NCBI GenBank assembly: GCA_006538405.1 | Contig: BJKQ01000015.1 | Location: 186,001-250,000 of the forward strand | Direction: 5' to 3' | DNA from: Hansfordia pulvinata | Taxonomy: Eukaryota > Ascomycota > Sordariomycetes > Xylariales | DNA length: 64,000 nt | In this document: piece after piece, positions 1-11,552 of the stretch | Layout: every line of letters begins with the position of its first letter | How positions within the stretch are numbered: position 1 is the first letter of the stretch | The notes under the pieces: generated by a model | What the model was told of the DNA's origin: nothing | Database searches by the model: none | Seen by the model: the letters and a program-made list of their open reading frames with translations, nothing else | Made by a program: the position numbers and the translations under genes

Positions 1-726
1 TTCACTTGCTATTCGAGACGAGCGCAGACGCTGAGGGCGTCGCGGCGACGCCTTACGATTTGCGGTTGATTTTCTCTCTCATTTTTCTCTTTTCTCTTTT
101 CTCCTGTCTCCTTTCTCCTTGAGACTACATGTAGTAAAGCAGGCTTGCGGTTCAACTCTGATCGCGTTGCGAAGATAGCCTGGCACAGTGCCAATTGACG
201 TTGATTTACCCCAGTTGGAAGAGGGTGTGACGAGCGAGGAAATGCTTTGTTTCTTGAGATACCTACCTGTGGTCGCCTCGTCCTCCCTGCCTAAAGTCTT
301 CCAGTGCTAATGTAAGGCGCTGGGAGGTGATGGTCCTCTGAAGTCCGGCGCCCGAGGAATACACACATAATGCCACCGGACTTACGGAGTAGGGGCTACA
401 TCCGTCCACTAGCGAAAACACATACCGTTCAAAACGGAGATGCTACGGCTTGAGTTAGGCCGGTGAAATACGGGGTGGATCCACGCCACGCAAGGCAAGC
501 GCCGGTCGCAGGATGGCGAGCTGACACGTCCTCCCGCGTTCGCAATCCACCACCAACCACGTCGGCGCCGGCCCCCCCACCATTCCCTCTGTCCATCAAC
601 TTCGACAAACTCCACGACGCGCCAGCGCATCCTCCTCGCTCGATCGACCGCGCACTCACCCACTTCCCTACGTCTAGCCGGCAGCACAGCGCGACGCGGC
701 ACGCGACCGAGCCCGCCCAAACCACT

Positions 727-761
<35 letters not shown>

Positions 762-805
762 GCGACGATCTCCAGCGCGGCGATCGCAAGGCTTGCCATG
801 CCACT
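1..805. other. Intergenic / upstream region of SCC4
   Basis: No supportable gene. The stretch holds a TC-rich tract around 68-120 and a perfect ACG/CGA trinucleotide run at about 726-760, just before the SCC4 start codon. The short open frames here lack a credible start, splice context or family resemblance. The right part is probably promoter and 5' leader of the downstream gene. Confidence 0.6.
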
Positions 806-1408
806 ATGACAAACGGCGGAGGCTTCATGCCCCACGGCGCTGGCGCGGGCTACAACGGCCAGCCCCAACAGAGACAGTACCACCCTCAGCAGCTGCAGCA
901 GTCCTTCCAGCAGCCCCAGCACCATGGCCAGCAGCAGCAGCAGCAGTACGGCTTTGAAGCCGGCGTCACCTCGCCCGCCTTTGCTGGCGTGAACACCCAG
1001 TACTCGGCCTACCAGCAGGCTCCCATGTACGCCGGCAACTCGGGCTACGGCCAGCAACAGGGTCAACACTACCAGCAGGGCCAGCAGTATTCGCAAAGCC
1101 AGCAGCAACTGCAGCACCAGCAGCAACAACAACAACAACAATATCAGCAGCAGCTCCAGCAGCAAAGGCAGCACGCGATGCAGCAGCAGCAGAGGCAGCA
1201 GCAGTACCAGCAACAACAACAACAACAGCAGCAGAATCTCCCTCAGCAAATGCAGCAACAGTCACCGCAGCAACAGCCCATGACCTTCTCCCCACTGAGC
1301 CAGATCCAGCGACGGCCAAGTCATCTTCAGAGCTACGACAGCTCCTTCAACAACCCCCAGGACATCCTTGCGCCTCTTCAGATGCCGCAACAGACCCAGC
1401 AACATGCG

Positions 1409-1440
<32 letters not shown>

Positions 1441-1528
1441 ACATCAACAACAACAGCGGGAATATGCGAGACAGGAACAGATGCTACTGCAGCAGCGCCA
1501 GCAACAGCAGCAACAACATCAACAACGA

Positions 1529-1566
<38 letters not shown>

Positions 1567-4200
1567 ACAGCCGCGATACTCTGCGCAGATGGACTGGCAG
1601 CAGATGCCCCCGCCTCTGCCCAGCCCGTCGCAGTCGATCCGGCCTCTTCAATCCCCTTCGCAGCAGCGTCCGTCTGTCAACTCGCTTCATGTTCAGCCTC
1701 AGAACCTTTCGCAGCAACGCCAAGCGACGAATTCGCCTCACGCCCAACCTCAAAACCTGTCGCATCAGCGCCCGGTGAATTCGCCTCACGTCCAACCTCA
1801 AACCTTGTCGCAACAGTCGCAGCGGCCACCGCAGCAGCAACCGCAGTACCAATCTTCGTCACACGCCAACTCTCCAGCTTCCGTCCCTTCTCCCCAGATT
1901 GCGCCACACAATGCGCCCAATCGGACACCCACGAGTCGAAATACACCACTCGCAAACACCAAATCTGATCAGGCCCGTCGTGTATCGGCGAGCCCGCGCC
2001 TGGCCAATCCTGCTGCGACCAGGAGTCCCAGCATCAGCTCCACCAAGTCCCCCGCGCCCGCTCCCGGTCTTATACCCCACCACTCGGATACGAACTCGCT
2101 CCTTGTCTGTGTGGCCGAGGAGTGTTTTACCAAGGCGCGTGCAGAGGCGCCTCATGTCGCCGATTCTTCCAATGCACAGAGCCTCCGAGACTACCAAAAG
2201 CTGATCGCCACGGGCTTGGGTTGTCTCGAGGTTGTTCTCAGCAGCCACAAGTTGCAGCCCCGCCTCGAGGCGAGGCTGCATCTTCGCTATGCTAGCATCC
2301 TGAGCGAAGAGACCACCAACGTGATGGAGGCGGAGACCACACTGACTAAAGGAATTACGCTCTGTGAAAGGGTACGTTTCAGCGCATGAACCCTGCGAGC
2401 CTTCTTTTTCCCGGCTGACCGAGCTCCAGAACCGCTTCATCGATCTAAAATATTCGATGCAATTTCTGCAAGTCAAGATGCTGTCCCAGAGGAAGGGAAA
2501 AGCCGCAATGATCGCCGTTGATAAGCAAATCAAGGACGCCGAGATGTGAGCCCATTCTGCCCTCGACTTTCCTAATGCGTGACTAATAGGCGAGCAGCCT
2601 CAAACATACGCATTGGGTGTACGCCTTCCGATTCCTGAAGGCCTCTTTGTACCTTGCTTCGACAAACCCCGCCGAGGCTCCAGCAACAGAGAATCTGAGA
2701 GCCATCGCCTCGCTGGCCAGCCATCGTGGCGACCACGCTGTCATTGTTGTCACCGCCCTGTTGGAAGGCCTCAGCCTGATGAAGACCATGAAGGACGACT
2801 CCATCCTCAAGATTCAAGAGTGCCTTGCCCAGGTGCAAAAATACCAGTTTGACGAATCAGTCCAAATCCCGCAGCTGGATATCTTGACTCGGATATTAGA
2901 TCTCATGTGCAGTCTGTACCAGAGGGTGCCAAGTGGCATTGCTAGGAAGTTCACCGAGCTGCAGAAGCTACTTGACCGGACCGACGACAATGATTGGGGC
3001 CGGACCGACAGAGAGCTTCTGTTGCCTATTGGCAAGCAGACGAGCGGGCCAAAGGTGATCAGCGATGACACTTCCAACATCCTGCGGCCTGGCTACGACC
3101 ACGAATCGTCCGACTACCTGGCCATGTCGTTCTGCAGCAAATCGGAAGCCTACATGTTGACGTGAGTGTTTTCGTCTGCCGTTGCTCCGCCCCCTGACTG
3201 ACTAGGAAACAGCTACGCATACTGCGGCATCGGGCATCTCTATCTCACTCCGCAAAACGATAAGAAAATTTTGGGGCTCTGGGACGAGGGACTGGAATAC
3301 TTGCAGACCCGTAAGGATCCTGAAATGCAACATGCGCATGCGCCTAGGGTACTGACCGATGCAGCAGATGCACTGAGGATACGTGGGGCGCCAGGGTCAC
3401 TGCCTGAGGCACTGGGCGACTCGAATTGGCGCAGAGACATGAAGTGTTATCTGCAAATCCTTCACGGTCTTCATTACGCGACGAGGTACAACTGGACAGC
3501 GGTCAAGCGCTGCGTCTCCGAGTTGGAAACGCTGATGAAAGCACCGCTTGAGGGCACGCTTGCACTCCATTCCATGTACCTTTCTGGAGTCTACCACCAA
3601 GGAGTCGGAGACCTCGAGACTGCGAGTATAATCTACGGCAGGCCCGGTTTCGGGCTCGAGAAGCCAGGAGGACGGCCTGTGGCCGAGATCGAGGTGTGCA
3701 TTCTCGCAGCGTTGAACCGCATCTGGATCCTGCAGCATCCCGAGCACAAAGACGACCAGCTCACGTTGGATCTGGTCGAACAAGTGCGCCCATACTGCAG
3801 CGACAACCCGAACCCCGAGATCCGCATGATCTGGCATCTGGTGATTGCGGCTATCCGGACAGAGCCCCCGGCCCTGATATCGGACTTCAAGAGCCACCTC
3901 TCGACCGCCATTGGCCTTGCCCGGTCCGTGGAGAACGCACCCACGATAGCCTTCACGCTCACCATTATGAGGGACAGTATTTTCAATAACATAGTGAGCG
4001 ACCAGGCAGTCAAGTGCGCAAGGGCTGCGACACTGCAGGCGAGACAGACTGGCAACCTGTTGTGGATGAGCGTGTCGACCGGCAAGCTCTTTGAGAGTCT
4101 GGACGTTGACGGCAAGACGGGAGAGGCACAAGACGCGTACCACCAGGCGCTCAGCTTCGCCAACGCCGCTGTTGCCGCAACCGAGCAGGCGGCTCCCTGA
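806..4200 (+). CDS. SCC4: Cohesin-loading factor subunit Scc4/MAU2 with polyQ N-terminus
   Basis: Predicted partner of Scc2/NIPBL that loads cohesin on chromatin in the nucleus. Four exons: 806-2371, 2430-2545, 2598-3161, 3213-4200; the splices keep frame and give about 1077 residues. Residues 1 to about 430 are low complexity: long Gln runs encoded by mixed CAG/CAA, then Ser/Pro/Gln-rich sequence. From about residue 430 (NSLLVCVAEECFTKARAE) the protein becomes a helical, TPR-like array typical of the Scc4/MAU2 family, running to the C-terminus. The start is the first in-frame ATG after the ACG repeat. Exon 3 uses the acceptor ending at 2597; the nearer AG at 2589 would break the frame. The family assignment is by recognition of the helical repeat pattern; the polyQ extension is not part of the core loader and may be polymorphic. 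Confidence 0.82.
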
Positions 4201-4938
4201 AAGGACTCAATGAAGCAGCCATCAAGGCGATTTTTTATCCATCGCACGGCAAGAGCCGAGGATGTGTCTGTCCTCCCTGTTTTTTCTTTATAGCATGTAA
4301 ATGCAAGTAGCTCGCAGCAACTCTTACTTCATGTATGTGGGCATTGCGGAGGGGAAAAGACCCAGGCGTTCCGGATGGGGGTGAAGAGGCGAACAGCGCG
4401 CGCCTCGTATATCGAACATATCTTCCTTGGGCTGTGCACCGAAATTACATACTGTTCAATACCACGAGACGTGATTTGTATCGCTCAACAGCAAGCGCAA
4501 GGACGAAGCCATGATGAAGCTGCTGTCTGTCTGATCGGCGATGCGACTCTGGTTGCGCGTGCTCGTTGAGAACGCAGGGTACGGCGGAGGCGCTAGTTGC
4601 AAGCTGGCCCTGGGCCGCCTCAGCACCATACGGAGTAGGTAGTGAGTGGACGGAGCTTATGTACAAGAGGTAACTGAGATCGTGGATAGATGAGAGTACC
4701 TACTACCTCCGCCGGCCGCTTACGAGTAGTTCTGGCGAATTATACGAACGAACACCTGCCCGTCCACACGAGGTTGAAGCAACCCAAGCCGACTGACAAA
4801 CACCGACTGCATGCATGCATAGATAGGATGGAGATCAAGTCAAAAAGGAGACAGCAAGGTCAAGGGTCGTCAGTCAGTCAAAAGGTGAATGAATGGTGGT
4901 GGATGGGAGACGGCGTCAGGTTAGGCAAAAGAGAAATG
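4201..4938. other. Intergenic region between SCC4 and tRNA-Gly
   Basis: Contains the SCC4 3' untranslated region and then unassigned sequence. A TTTT-equivalent A run at 4927-4930 lies just downstream of the minus-strand tRNA-Gly and would serve as its Pol III terminator. No protein gene is visible. Confidence 0.6.
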
Positions 4939-5021
4939 TGCACTGCCCGCGAATCGAACGCGGCGCCTGGCCAAGCTTCCTGAGGTGGGAAGACCAGATG
5001 TTACCACTACACCAACAGTGC
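4939..5021 (-). tRNA. tRNA-Gly (anticodon CCC) with a 12-nt intron
   Basis: Read on the minus strand, the 7-bp acceptor stem (GCACTGT with GCAGTGC), D arm, anticodon stem (TGGTC with GGCCA), T arm (CCGCG-TTCGATT-CGCGG) and discriminator A are all present. The anticodon loop reads TTCCCA, giving anticodon CCC for glycine codon GGG. A 12-nt intron sits at the canonical position after base 37. Mature length is 71 nt without CCA. The B-box GTTCGATTC is intact and four T residues follow the gene on its own strand, as expected for Pol III. Confidence 0.92.
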
Positions 5022-5972
5022 TTATGGGTGTTCCTGGTTGGATGAAAGGCTTAGCAGTAATGAGGGATTATGTATGAGCAAATTTGGGCCCGGGGTCTCG
5101 ATCCAGCGTTGCATTGGCGGCAAGGGCAGGTGCGACATGAGACCGGTTGGGAGGCGGGAACACGCAGCAAGCTTGGCCCGTCTACTCCGAGGAAGGAAGC
5201 TGGAGCGGGGCTCTGCCGGCCCACCCGCGACAGCTGTGGCAGGGGCACGGAGGAGGAATGGGGTTTGCGGTAGGAAGACGGGGGTTCTTACTGTGATGGG
5301 TGCAATCGCGCCAGACAGCTTGATATAAGTTTACCTGAGGCTTGCTCGTTCAAGTTAGATCCGTCTTCTTTCGAGAAGGCAAGTCGCCAGGTACTCAATA
5401 CCCGCACGGTTCCTAGCAGTGGACGTCGTACACGCGAGTGTCGTGGATGTACATCGTCGACCCTGGCACGCAACCCCACCACCACGTACGTCCTCGTCTG
5501 CTCTGCTTCTGCTTCACGCAGGTTCCACCACCAGACCGACCGCTGCCCTCCCACTACCCACGACATCCTCACCCTCTAATTTCTACGTGCGAGCGGGGGC
5601 ACCTTGTCACCTTCATTTCTTCTTCCGCCCTTTCTTCATTTCCAACATCTGACAACGTCAATCTCGCCCGACGGCTCAACCCCTCCCGACCCTACCCGAC
5701 GTCCCCCACCTCAAAGCAGACGCCCTCCAGCTCGACCGGATCGAAACCCGGCTATCACGGGGCGGAACGACGAAAACTCGAAATCCCGCGGGCATCTAAG
5801 AGAGGTTCAGCTCGAGGCACGCGCACGGAACACACCAACAAGAGAGAGAGAGAGAGAGGATCCACAAGCGACAGCAGCGTAAGAGAACGGGAGGAAAGGG
5901 AGTCAGCAACAGTGGAACGTACACACGCAGAGAGAGAAAGAAGTGAGATAGAGAAGAAATCCCGAGATCAAA
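5022..5972. other. Intergenic region upstream of GET4
   Basis: No gene supported. The right half (about 5460-5970) is pyrimidine-rich and then purine/GA-rich (GAGAGAGA at about 5840-5860) up to the GET4 start, consistent with promoter and 5' leader sequence. Confidence 0.6.
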
Positions 5973-7197
5973 ATGGCAGGCAGCAACAAGATCGAAAAGA
6001 TCATCGCCCGCCTGCAGGCGCGCATCGGCGAGGGGGACTACTACGAGGCGCAGCAGCAGACGCGCGTGGTGGCGGCGCGGTACACCAAGGCCGCGAGCTG
6101 GCAGCCGGCCATCGATATTCTCTCGTCGGTCGCGCAGTCGCTGCTACGGGCCGGCCAGGGCGGCAGCGGCGGCGACCTGTGCGTCCTGCTCGTCGATGTC
6201 TACCGCCAGGCGTCCCTGCGGCCCGACGCCGACAGCCGCGGGCGCCTGCTGGCCTGCCTCAGGCTGTTCGACGGCCGCGAGCCCACGCGCCGCAAGTACA
6301 TTGGCGAGATGATCCAGTGAGTTCTTGCCCTTACTGTCCTTCCTGGCGGGCTGTGTCGCTTCTTGCTGCGCCCGCTTGCATGTTTTCATTTCTGGCTCTG
6401 CCTATCTGCCATGTTCTTGTGGCAAGAATGTCCCTGGGGATTGCGGACGACCGATATGCTCCCCACTTGGACAATTACATGAACCCGCTCCCCCAGCTTG
6501 AGCCAAGCTGACACTCTCTCCTCCCAGGTGGTCTGCCAAGTTCGGTGAGTATCCCGCCGGCGACCCTGAGCTTCACCACGTGGCCGGCTCGCTCTACGCC
6601 GAGGAGCACGAAGCCTACGACGCCGAGCGCCACTTGGTGCTGGGCACCAGAGATTCCGCGGAGGTGCTGGCGCGCATGGAGTACAAATGGTTCAAGGAGG
6701 ACGATGCGCACACGGCGGCCATCTACGCGGGCCGTGCCGTCCTGCCGTTCCTGCTGGTCGCCAACCTGCGTTCGGCCAACGCGAGCTACCGCATCTTCAC
6801 CGACTCGCTCAGCAAGGACCGGGAGGGCCAGCTCGGCGCCCAGGAGGTCAGCGGCAGCTCCGGGGGGCTGCGTGTCTACCCCAGCATTCCTCTGCTTAAC
6901 TTCCTCGGGCTGCTGCTCCTGGCTGTCCAGAAGGGCAACGCGGATTTGTACCGGCAGCTGGTGACCAAGTACGCCGGACAGCTCAAGGATGTCGAGGCGT
7001 GGCAGGAGCCTTTGGAGATACTCGCCGAGATGTACTTTGGCATCGTCAAGCCGCGCCAGAGCAACCCCCTCATGGACATGATGAGCGGCATGTTCGGTGG
7101 CGGCGGCGGCGGCGGCGCGCCTGCTGGCGGCAACCCTAGAAGGGCGGCCGTCAAGGCGCCATCGCCCATGCCGCCGGCTGCCGAGGGGCTGGACTAA
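5973..7197 (+). CDS. GET4: Golgi-to-ER traffic protein 4 (GET4)
   Basis: Predicted cytosolic GET-pathway subunit that, with Get5, bridges Sgt2 and Get3 so that tail-anchored membrane proteins reach the ER. Two exons, 5973-6316 and 6528-7197, give 337 residues, close to the family's usual 310-340. The N-terminal helical repeat block (IEKIIARLQ, YYEAQQQTRVVAARYTKA) and the segment RRKYIGEMIQWSAKFGEYPAGDPELH, which spans the splice, are typical of Get4. The C-terminus is a Gly-rich tail after NPLMDMMSGMFGG, a composition often seen in fungal orthologues. Donor GTGAGT at 6317 and acceptor CCCAG at 6527 keep the frame. The start ATG follows a GA-rich leader. The next gene converges from the minus strand about 150 bp downstream. 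Confidence 0.9.
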
Positions 7198-7350
7198 GCG
7201 CGGCGCACATGAGTGCGCTGGACGAGATGACGTAGTGAGATACCCGACATGAATCAAATCCCTTGCCCCAAACAAGCCCCGGCGGTTTTACCCGTGTGTT
7301 GTTCTCCTGTGCTGGCCCATTTTTGCCGTGCCAAAGTGGCTGTTGGGTCA

Positions 7351-8134
7351 TCACAGCGCCCGCGGCGGTTCTTCGGCCTCGAACATCCAGTTGTCATCTG
7401 CGAGTGCAGCCACTTGGGCGCGCATGCTCGTCTTGAGCAGATCCATGACTTCTGTTGCGCGTCAGTCCGTAGAACACCAAGATCTTGTGAAGGTAGGACG
7501 AATAGAAAGTGAGTTCGGAGACATATAGTGAGGGGGGGGGGGGGGGGGGGCGTACCCTCGGGAAGCTCGCGCGGGCGGTTGCGGCTGATCTGGTGCTGGC
7601 GGACGGCCTCGGCGAGCTTCTGGCGCTCGCGCTCCGTCTCCTGGGCGTCGTCGAGGGCGCCCTCCTCGAGGTCCTCGGGGGCGGGGTCGGGGGGTCGCAC
7701 AGCTCAAAGTCGCCGTTCTTGTCGCGGATGATGATGCTGTTGTGGTTACCGTCGTCATCGGACCCGTGGCCGCCGCCCACGTCATCGGAGAGGAGGAGAT
7801 CTGGAGCGAGGGCGGAAGAGGAGGAGGAGGAGGCGTCTGGGCCGTGGTGGTATCCGTTGCTCTTGTTGTTGTTGCTGCCGCTGCCGCTGCCGCTGCCGCC
7901 ACCGTTGTTCTGGTCGAGGCGCAGCGTCTCGGCGGAGGAGGAGGCGGCCGAGTGCGTGCTGGAGGCGACCGAGTGGGAGGATGAAGGGGGCGCGGATGCG
8001 AAGCCGGTCGGGGTCGGGCGGCGCGTCAGCTGGCTCTGGAACAGGTTGCGGCGGACGCCGGCCGTGTTGTTCTGGCGCGAGGCGCCGCGGGTCGGCGCCG
8101 GGCGGGCATGCGGGGGCGGCTGGTGGTCGGACAT
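7351..8134 (-). CDS. Conserved-looking protein of unknown function, one apparent frameshift
   Basis: Not recognised. Start ATG at 8134. Exon 1 (8134-7556) encodes a low-complexity Ser/Gly/Asn-rich first half, then IIIRDKNGDFELCDPP. Here the frame breaks: adding one G to the six-G run at 7689-7694 (plus strand) joins it to an ordered, charged segment, EDLEEGALDDAQETERERQ and onward. Exon 2 (7451-7351) supplies VMDLLKTSMRAQVAALADDN and a stop. With the repair the length is about 226 residues. The intron (7555-7452) contains a 19-base G run on the plus strand (7532-7550). The order and charge of the C-terminal third, and the fact that both the splice and the repair keep it open, argue that it is a real gene. 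No membrane segment or signal peptide is seen. Confidence 0.6.
7532..7550. repeat. 19-base G homopolymer inside an intron
   Basis: An uninterrupted run of 19 G on the plus strand, immediately after the minus-strand splice donor of the unknown gene. Its true length is uncertain given the homopolymer errors elsewhere in the window. Confidence 0.85.
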
Positions 8135-9229
8135 TGGTCGTATGAAAGGAGGGTCGTAGAGGAAAAGAGAGGAGGGAGGCGGGGGTCGTCGTTGTGACGT
8201 TGGAGTGGTAATTTATATATAATAATATGCAAAATGCAGAATAGGTACAAATAATGTTTGGTATGGTAGGTAGGTCTAGACTGATGGGACAATCGAGGTC
8301 GGATGCTGCGGCTTTCGTGTGGATGTGCGTATACCTAGGTAGGTTTTTCGGTGCGACGAGTGCTCAGTGGTGGTGGTGGGAGGGTGAGGAGGGTGAGGGC
8401 GAGTGAGGGTCTCGCGGGTTCAATATGGCGGCGGCGGCGGCGGCGGCGGCGGCGCGAGTGCGTTCTGGAACGGCGCGTCGGAATCGCTGCGGGGCGGGGC
8501 GGTAGTGACGTTTATTACTGGGGTGGTGGACGGTGGGTCAAGGCGCTCCGTTTGCCGCCAGGTCGCGGCCCACACGATACAAGTCTCTACGGTCTCGTAC
8601 ACCCAGGCAGGCAGCTAGCGGGTTTCCAGGCCTGCGGGTAGACGCGCATCGCGGCATTAGCACTGGATTGTGTACTCGTACAGGGACTGAGTCCGCTAAT
8701 CGTAACTGTACACAGGCGGTGTTATGAGTTAGGCACAGGGCTAATGAACCGCGAACATTCAGAACTTCAATTGCCTGCCTCACCACCAACCCAAGACAAG
8801 ATAGCTGCCGCGCCTTGAGAACGCTCCATCTTCAAAGCGACTGGGCTGCCCTTTGACACACGCCCTGGCTTCTTCCAGTTGCCTGAGATTCATCAGGCAT
8901 CCTTCTCGAGTACCGACACGGAGCCTGCGCGGCTTCGACTCGCACCGCGCATGGTCACCCACTCTGCTGCTGCCACTATTCCGTCCCGTTCTCTGTGCAG
9001 ACTCACAGCCGCGGCCGCCCGTACGAGTAGCTGTCGCCGGTACAATACGGCCCGTGCCGGCCGTACCCTCCCACTTATACGCAGACCCCAAGCTCCGGCC
9101 TCCGTCACTCCATCGCCGTCTCTGTCGCCGTCTCCATCGCCGTCTCCATTGCCGTCTCTCTCTCCTTCTCCTCCTCCTTCGCCCTCTCTCCATCCCTCCC
9201 CTTCTCTCGCTCCAGCATCCACTTCCATC
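8135..9229. other. Intergenic region between divergent genes, includes RAI1 promoter
   Basis: Divergent intergenic region between the unknown minus gene and RAI1. It holds a GGC trinucleotide run (about 8428-8455) and, immediately before the RAI1 ATG, a CT-rich tract with CCGTCTC/CGCCGTCT repeats (about 9110-9229) typical of fungal housekeeping promoters. No gene found. Confidence 0.6.
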
Positions 9230-11176
9230 ATGTCGGCGTCCTTCGACATCCAGCCTGTCGCCCGCTTCTCTGGCGAGAGCAAGCCAGTGAAACGACCCAA
9301 GGTACGTCACTCTTCGTCCAAGGTCTCTGCAATTTGTACCTGTCGTAGGTACCTAGTCTTCTCCTGGGGTACACCTCATCGCAATGGATGGAGGGATGGA
9401 TCCTGGCACTGGACTCCCACAAACACAGCACATCCACGTGTATACAGACAGACCCGCAAATAGAAATCGCCAACTTACACACGCCAATGTCAAACCCCTC
9501 CCTTCCAGGAAATCGCCTCATTTTCGTACGACGACAAGCACCGCTTCCACCTCGGCGACTCGTCGCTGCAGTGGTATTACCCACCGCAGCTAGGCGCCGA
9601 CCTTTCGGCCGGCTTCGACACTTTCGACAAGCACGATGACTCGGCCGACGAGCATCTTGATAGCCTGCTCAAGACCATCGCCGCCCACGAGCAGGCCAAG
9701 GGCTCCAAGATCGATGCCCAAATCGTCACCTGGCGAGGCATGATGACCAAGGTCCGCTGCTCCCCCACTCCCCTCCCCTTGGTTCCACGCCGAAATTCGC
9801 TGACGGCACCCCCTCCCCTTCAGATAATGTCGACTCCGTTCGATGACAGAGACGGGTAGGCTGCTTGCTGCTCGTGCCGGTATCATCTTTGCCCGGCTCA
9901 TCTAACATTCGTCTGTTTGTTAGCTTCGAGATGAACGCTACTTTGTATCAGGTGCGCAAACCCAAGCTTCGCTCCCCCCTTTCGGTCTCCCAGTTGACTC
10001 ATCCCGTGTCAAGGACTGCATGTACGCCTCCGAGCTCGAGACTCCGTCTGCCTGCCCCCTTCTCTCTCTCTCGCTCTGACGCTACTCGCCCAGTTTCATC
10101 GAAGAAAACCACGCCCACAAGCAGGCCTCCAAGCAGGAGCAGGAGCGCCAGCAAAAGAACCGGAGAGGCCCGATTCCGCCCGAGGTCATGGCGTATTGGG
10201 GTGAGCAAGAGCCACCAATGCCGAGAACGCATATCAAGATCAAGCTGACATGCCACACAGGCTACAAGTTCGAGACCCTGAGCTGCCTACCACGCCCTTG
10301 GGGTGAGGTTTCGCGGGAGTTTATCGAGAACCGCGACCGCGAAGTCGTCAGCAACAAGGCCCAATACTGCTCCGTCGTGCGCACCGGCATCGGCAGCACC
10401 GTCATGTGTCTGGGCGGCGAGGTCGACGCATGTAAGTTGTCTCGTTCGCCAAGGGAGTGACACCAACGGCGACTGAACAGTAGACGAGCACCCGACGGCG
10501 GGCCTTTTCCGGTTCGGCCCTTTCCATTCACCCCTCCAGGAAGCTGACGACACCTCGACAGTATGGGACTCGAAGCCGGCAGACCCAGTCTCGGGCCCGC
10601 CCATCAACTGGGTTGAGCTCAAGACGAGCGTCGAGATCCGCGACGACCGGTCCATGGCCGCTTTTGAGCGCAAGCTCATGAAGTTCTGGATCCAGTCATT
10701 CTTGCTGGGCGTGCCCCGCATCATCGTTGGCTTCCGCTCCCCTCAGGGCATCCTCACAAAGCTCGAGGACATCCCCACAGCCAAGATCCCCGAGACGGCC
10801 GCCCGCCGCGGCGTCCGCAGCTGGGACGCGAGCACCTGCATCAATTTTGCCGCTGCCTTTTGCGAGTGTGCGTCTCTCTCTCCTTCTCAACTGTCTCTCT
10901 CTTCTTTCGTGTATCTCCACCGACACAAGCGCTTCCTCGAACTGACAAGGGCCAACAGGGCTCAGGACTGCCATCAACGACGAGGGCGTGTGGAGGATCC
11001 GCCGCCGGCCCCGCTCGCAGGCCATCGAAGTCTTCAAGGTCCAGGAGGCCGGCCACGGCAGCGTGCTGACCGACGAGTTCATCAACTGGCGAATCAAGCT
11101 GGCGCTAGGTACCGGCGGCGGCGGCGGCGGTATTGGCGACGGAGACGGTGACGTCGCCGGCCGGGACGGCGCTTGA
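9230..11176 (+). CDS. RAI1: Decapping nuclease Rai1 (DXO family), nine exons including an 8-nt microexon
   Basis: Predicted nuclear partner of the 5'-3' exonuclease Rat1/Xrn2; the family removes incomplete or non-canonical 5' caps and pyrophosphate from RNA. Exons: 9230-9301, 9509-9751, 9824-9855, 9924-9951, 10014-10021, 10094-10200, 10261-10431, 10562-10867, 10959-11176; product 394 residues, near the fungal norm. Family motifs visible in order: SLQWYYPPQLGADLSAGFDTF near the N-terminus, GYKFE, LGGEVDA with the metal-binding acidic residues, WVELKTS with the E-x-K element, and a C-terminal FCEWLRTAI block. The 8-nt exon 5 (GACTGCAT) is needed to join YQ to DCIFIEEN in frame. An alternative acceptor at 10480 would add 27 in-frame codons after GEVDA; I chose 10561 because it gives the compact GEVDALWDSKP typical of the family. 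The tail is Gly/Asp-rich. Confidence 0.88.
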
Positions 11177-11552
11177 CTGCGTTAGATCTCCAGAGTGACT
11201 GTATATGATTTCAGGCTCATGTAATTGTACTGGATTGTCTCTCGTCTCTCTACCACATACCGAATGTACCTAAGGCATTGAAATGTGGGCGAGACGAGGC
11301 GCAACGAGACGCATGTCATTTTGGTCTATAGATACCCCTCGCCCATGCTATTGTCGTTCCATGCAATGCCTACGGCAACGTGTAGCGTCCGTGATCAAAA
11401 TTCGAGAGATTTTTGCTTCAACAGGCAGACATTGTCGGCATCCACTGCCTGGAATGACAATGGGAAAATGTGTATATTGGTAATAGCAGGCTGCCTTTTT
11501 CTTCTTCTATTATCGTCTAGATTAATCTCATTTTCCACACCGGGAATATATT
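11177..11552. other. Convergent intergenic region (3' ends of RAI1 and small secreted protein)
   Basis: AT-richer 3' untranslated sequence shared by two converging genes. No additional gene seen. Confidence 0.6.

Noticed and set aside
725..1258. Minus-strand Leu-rich open frame opposite the SCC4 polyQ
   Set aside because: Antisense reading of CAG/CAA repeats gives Leu runs; no start context or splice logic.
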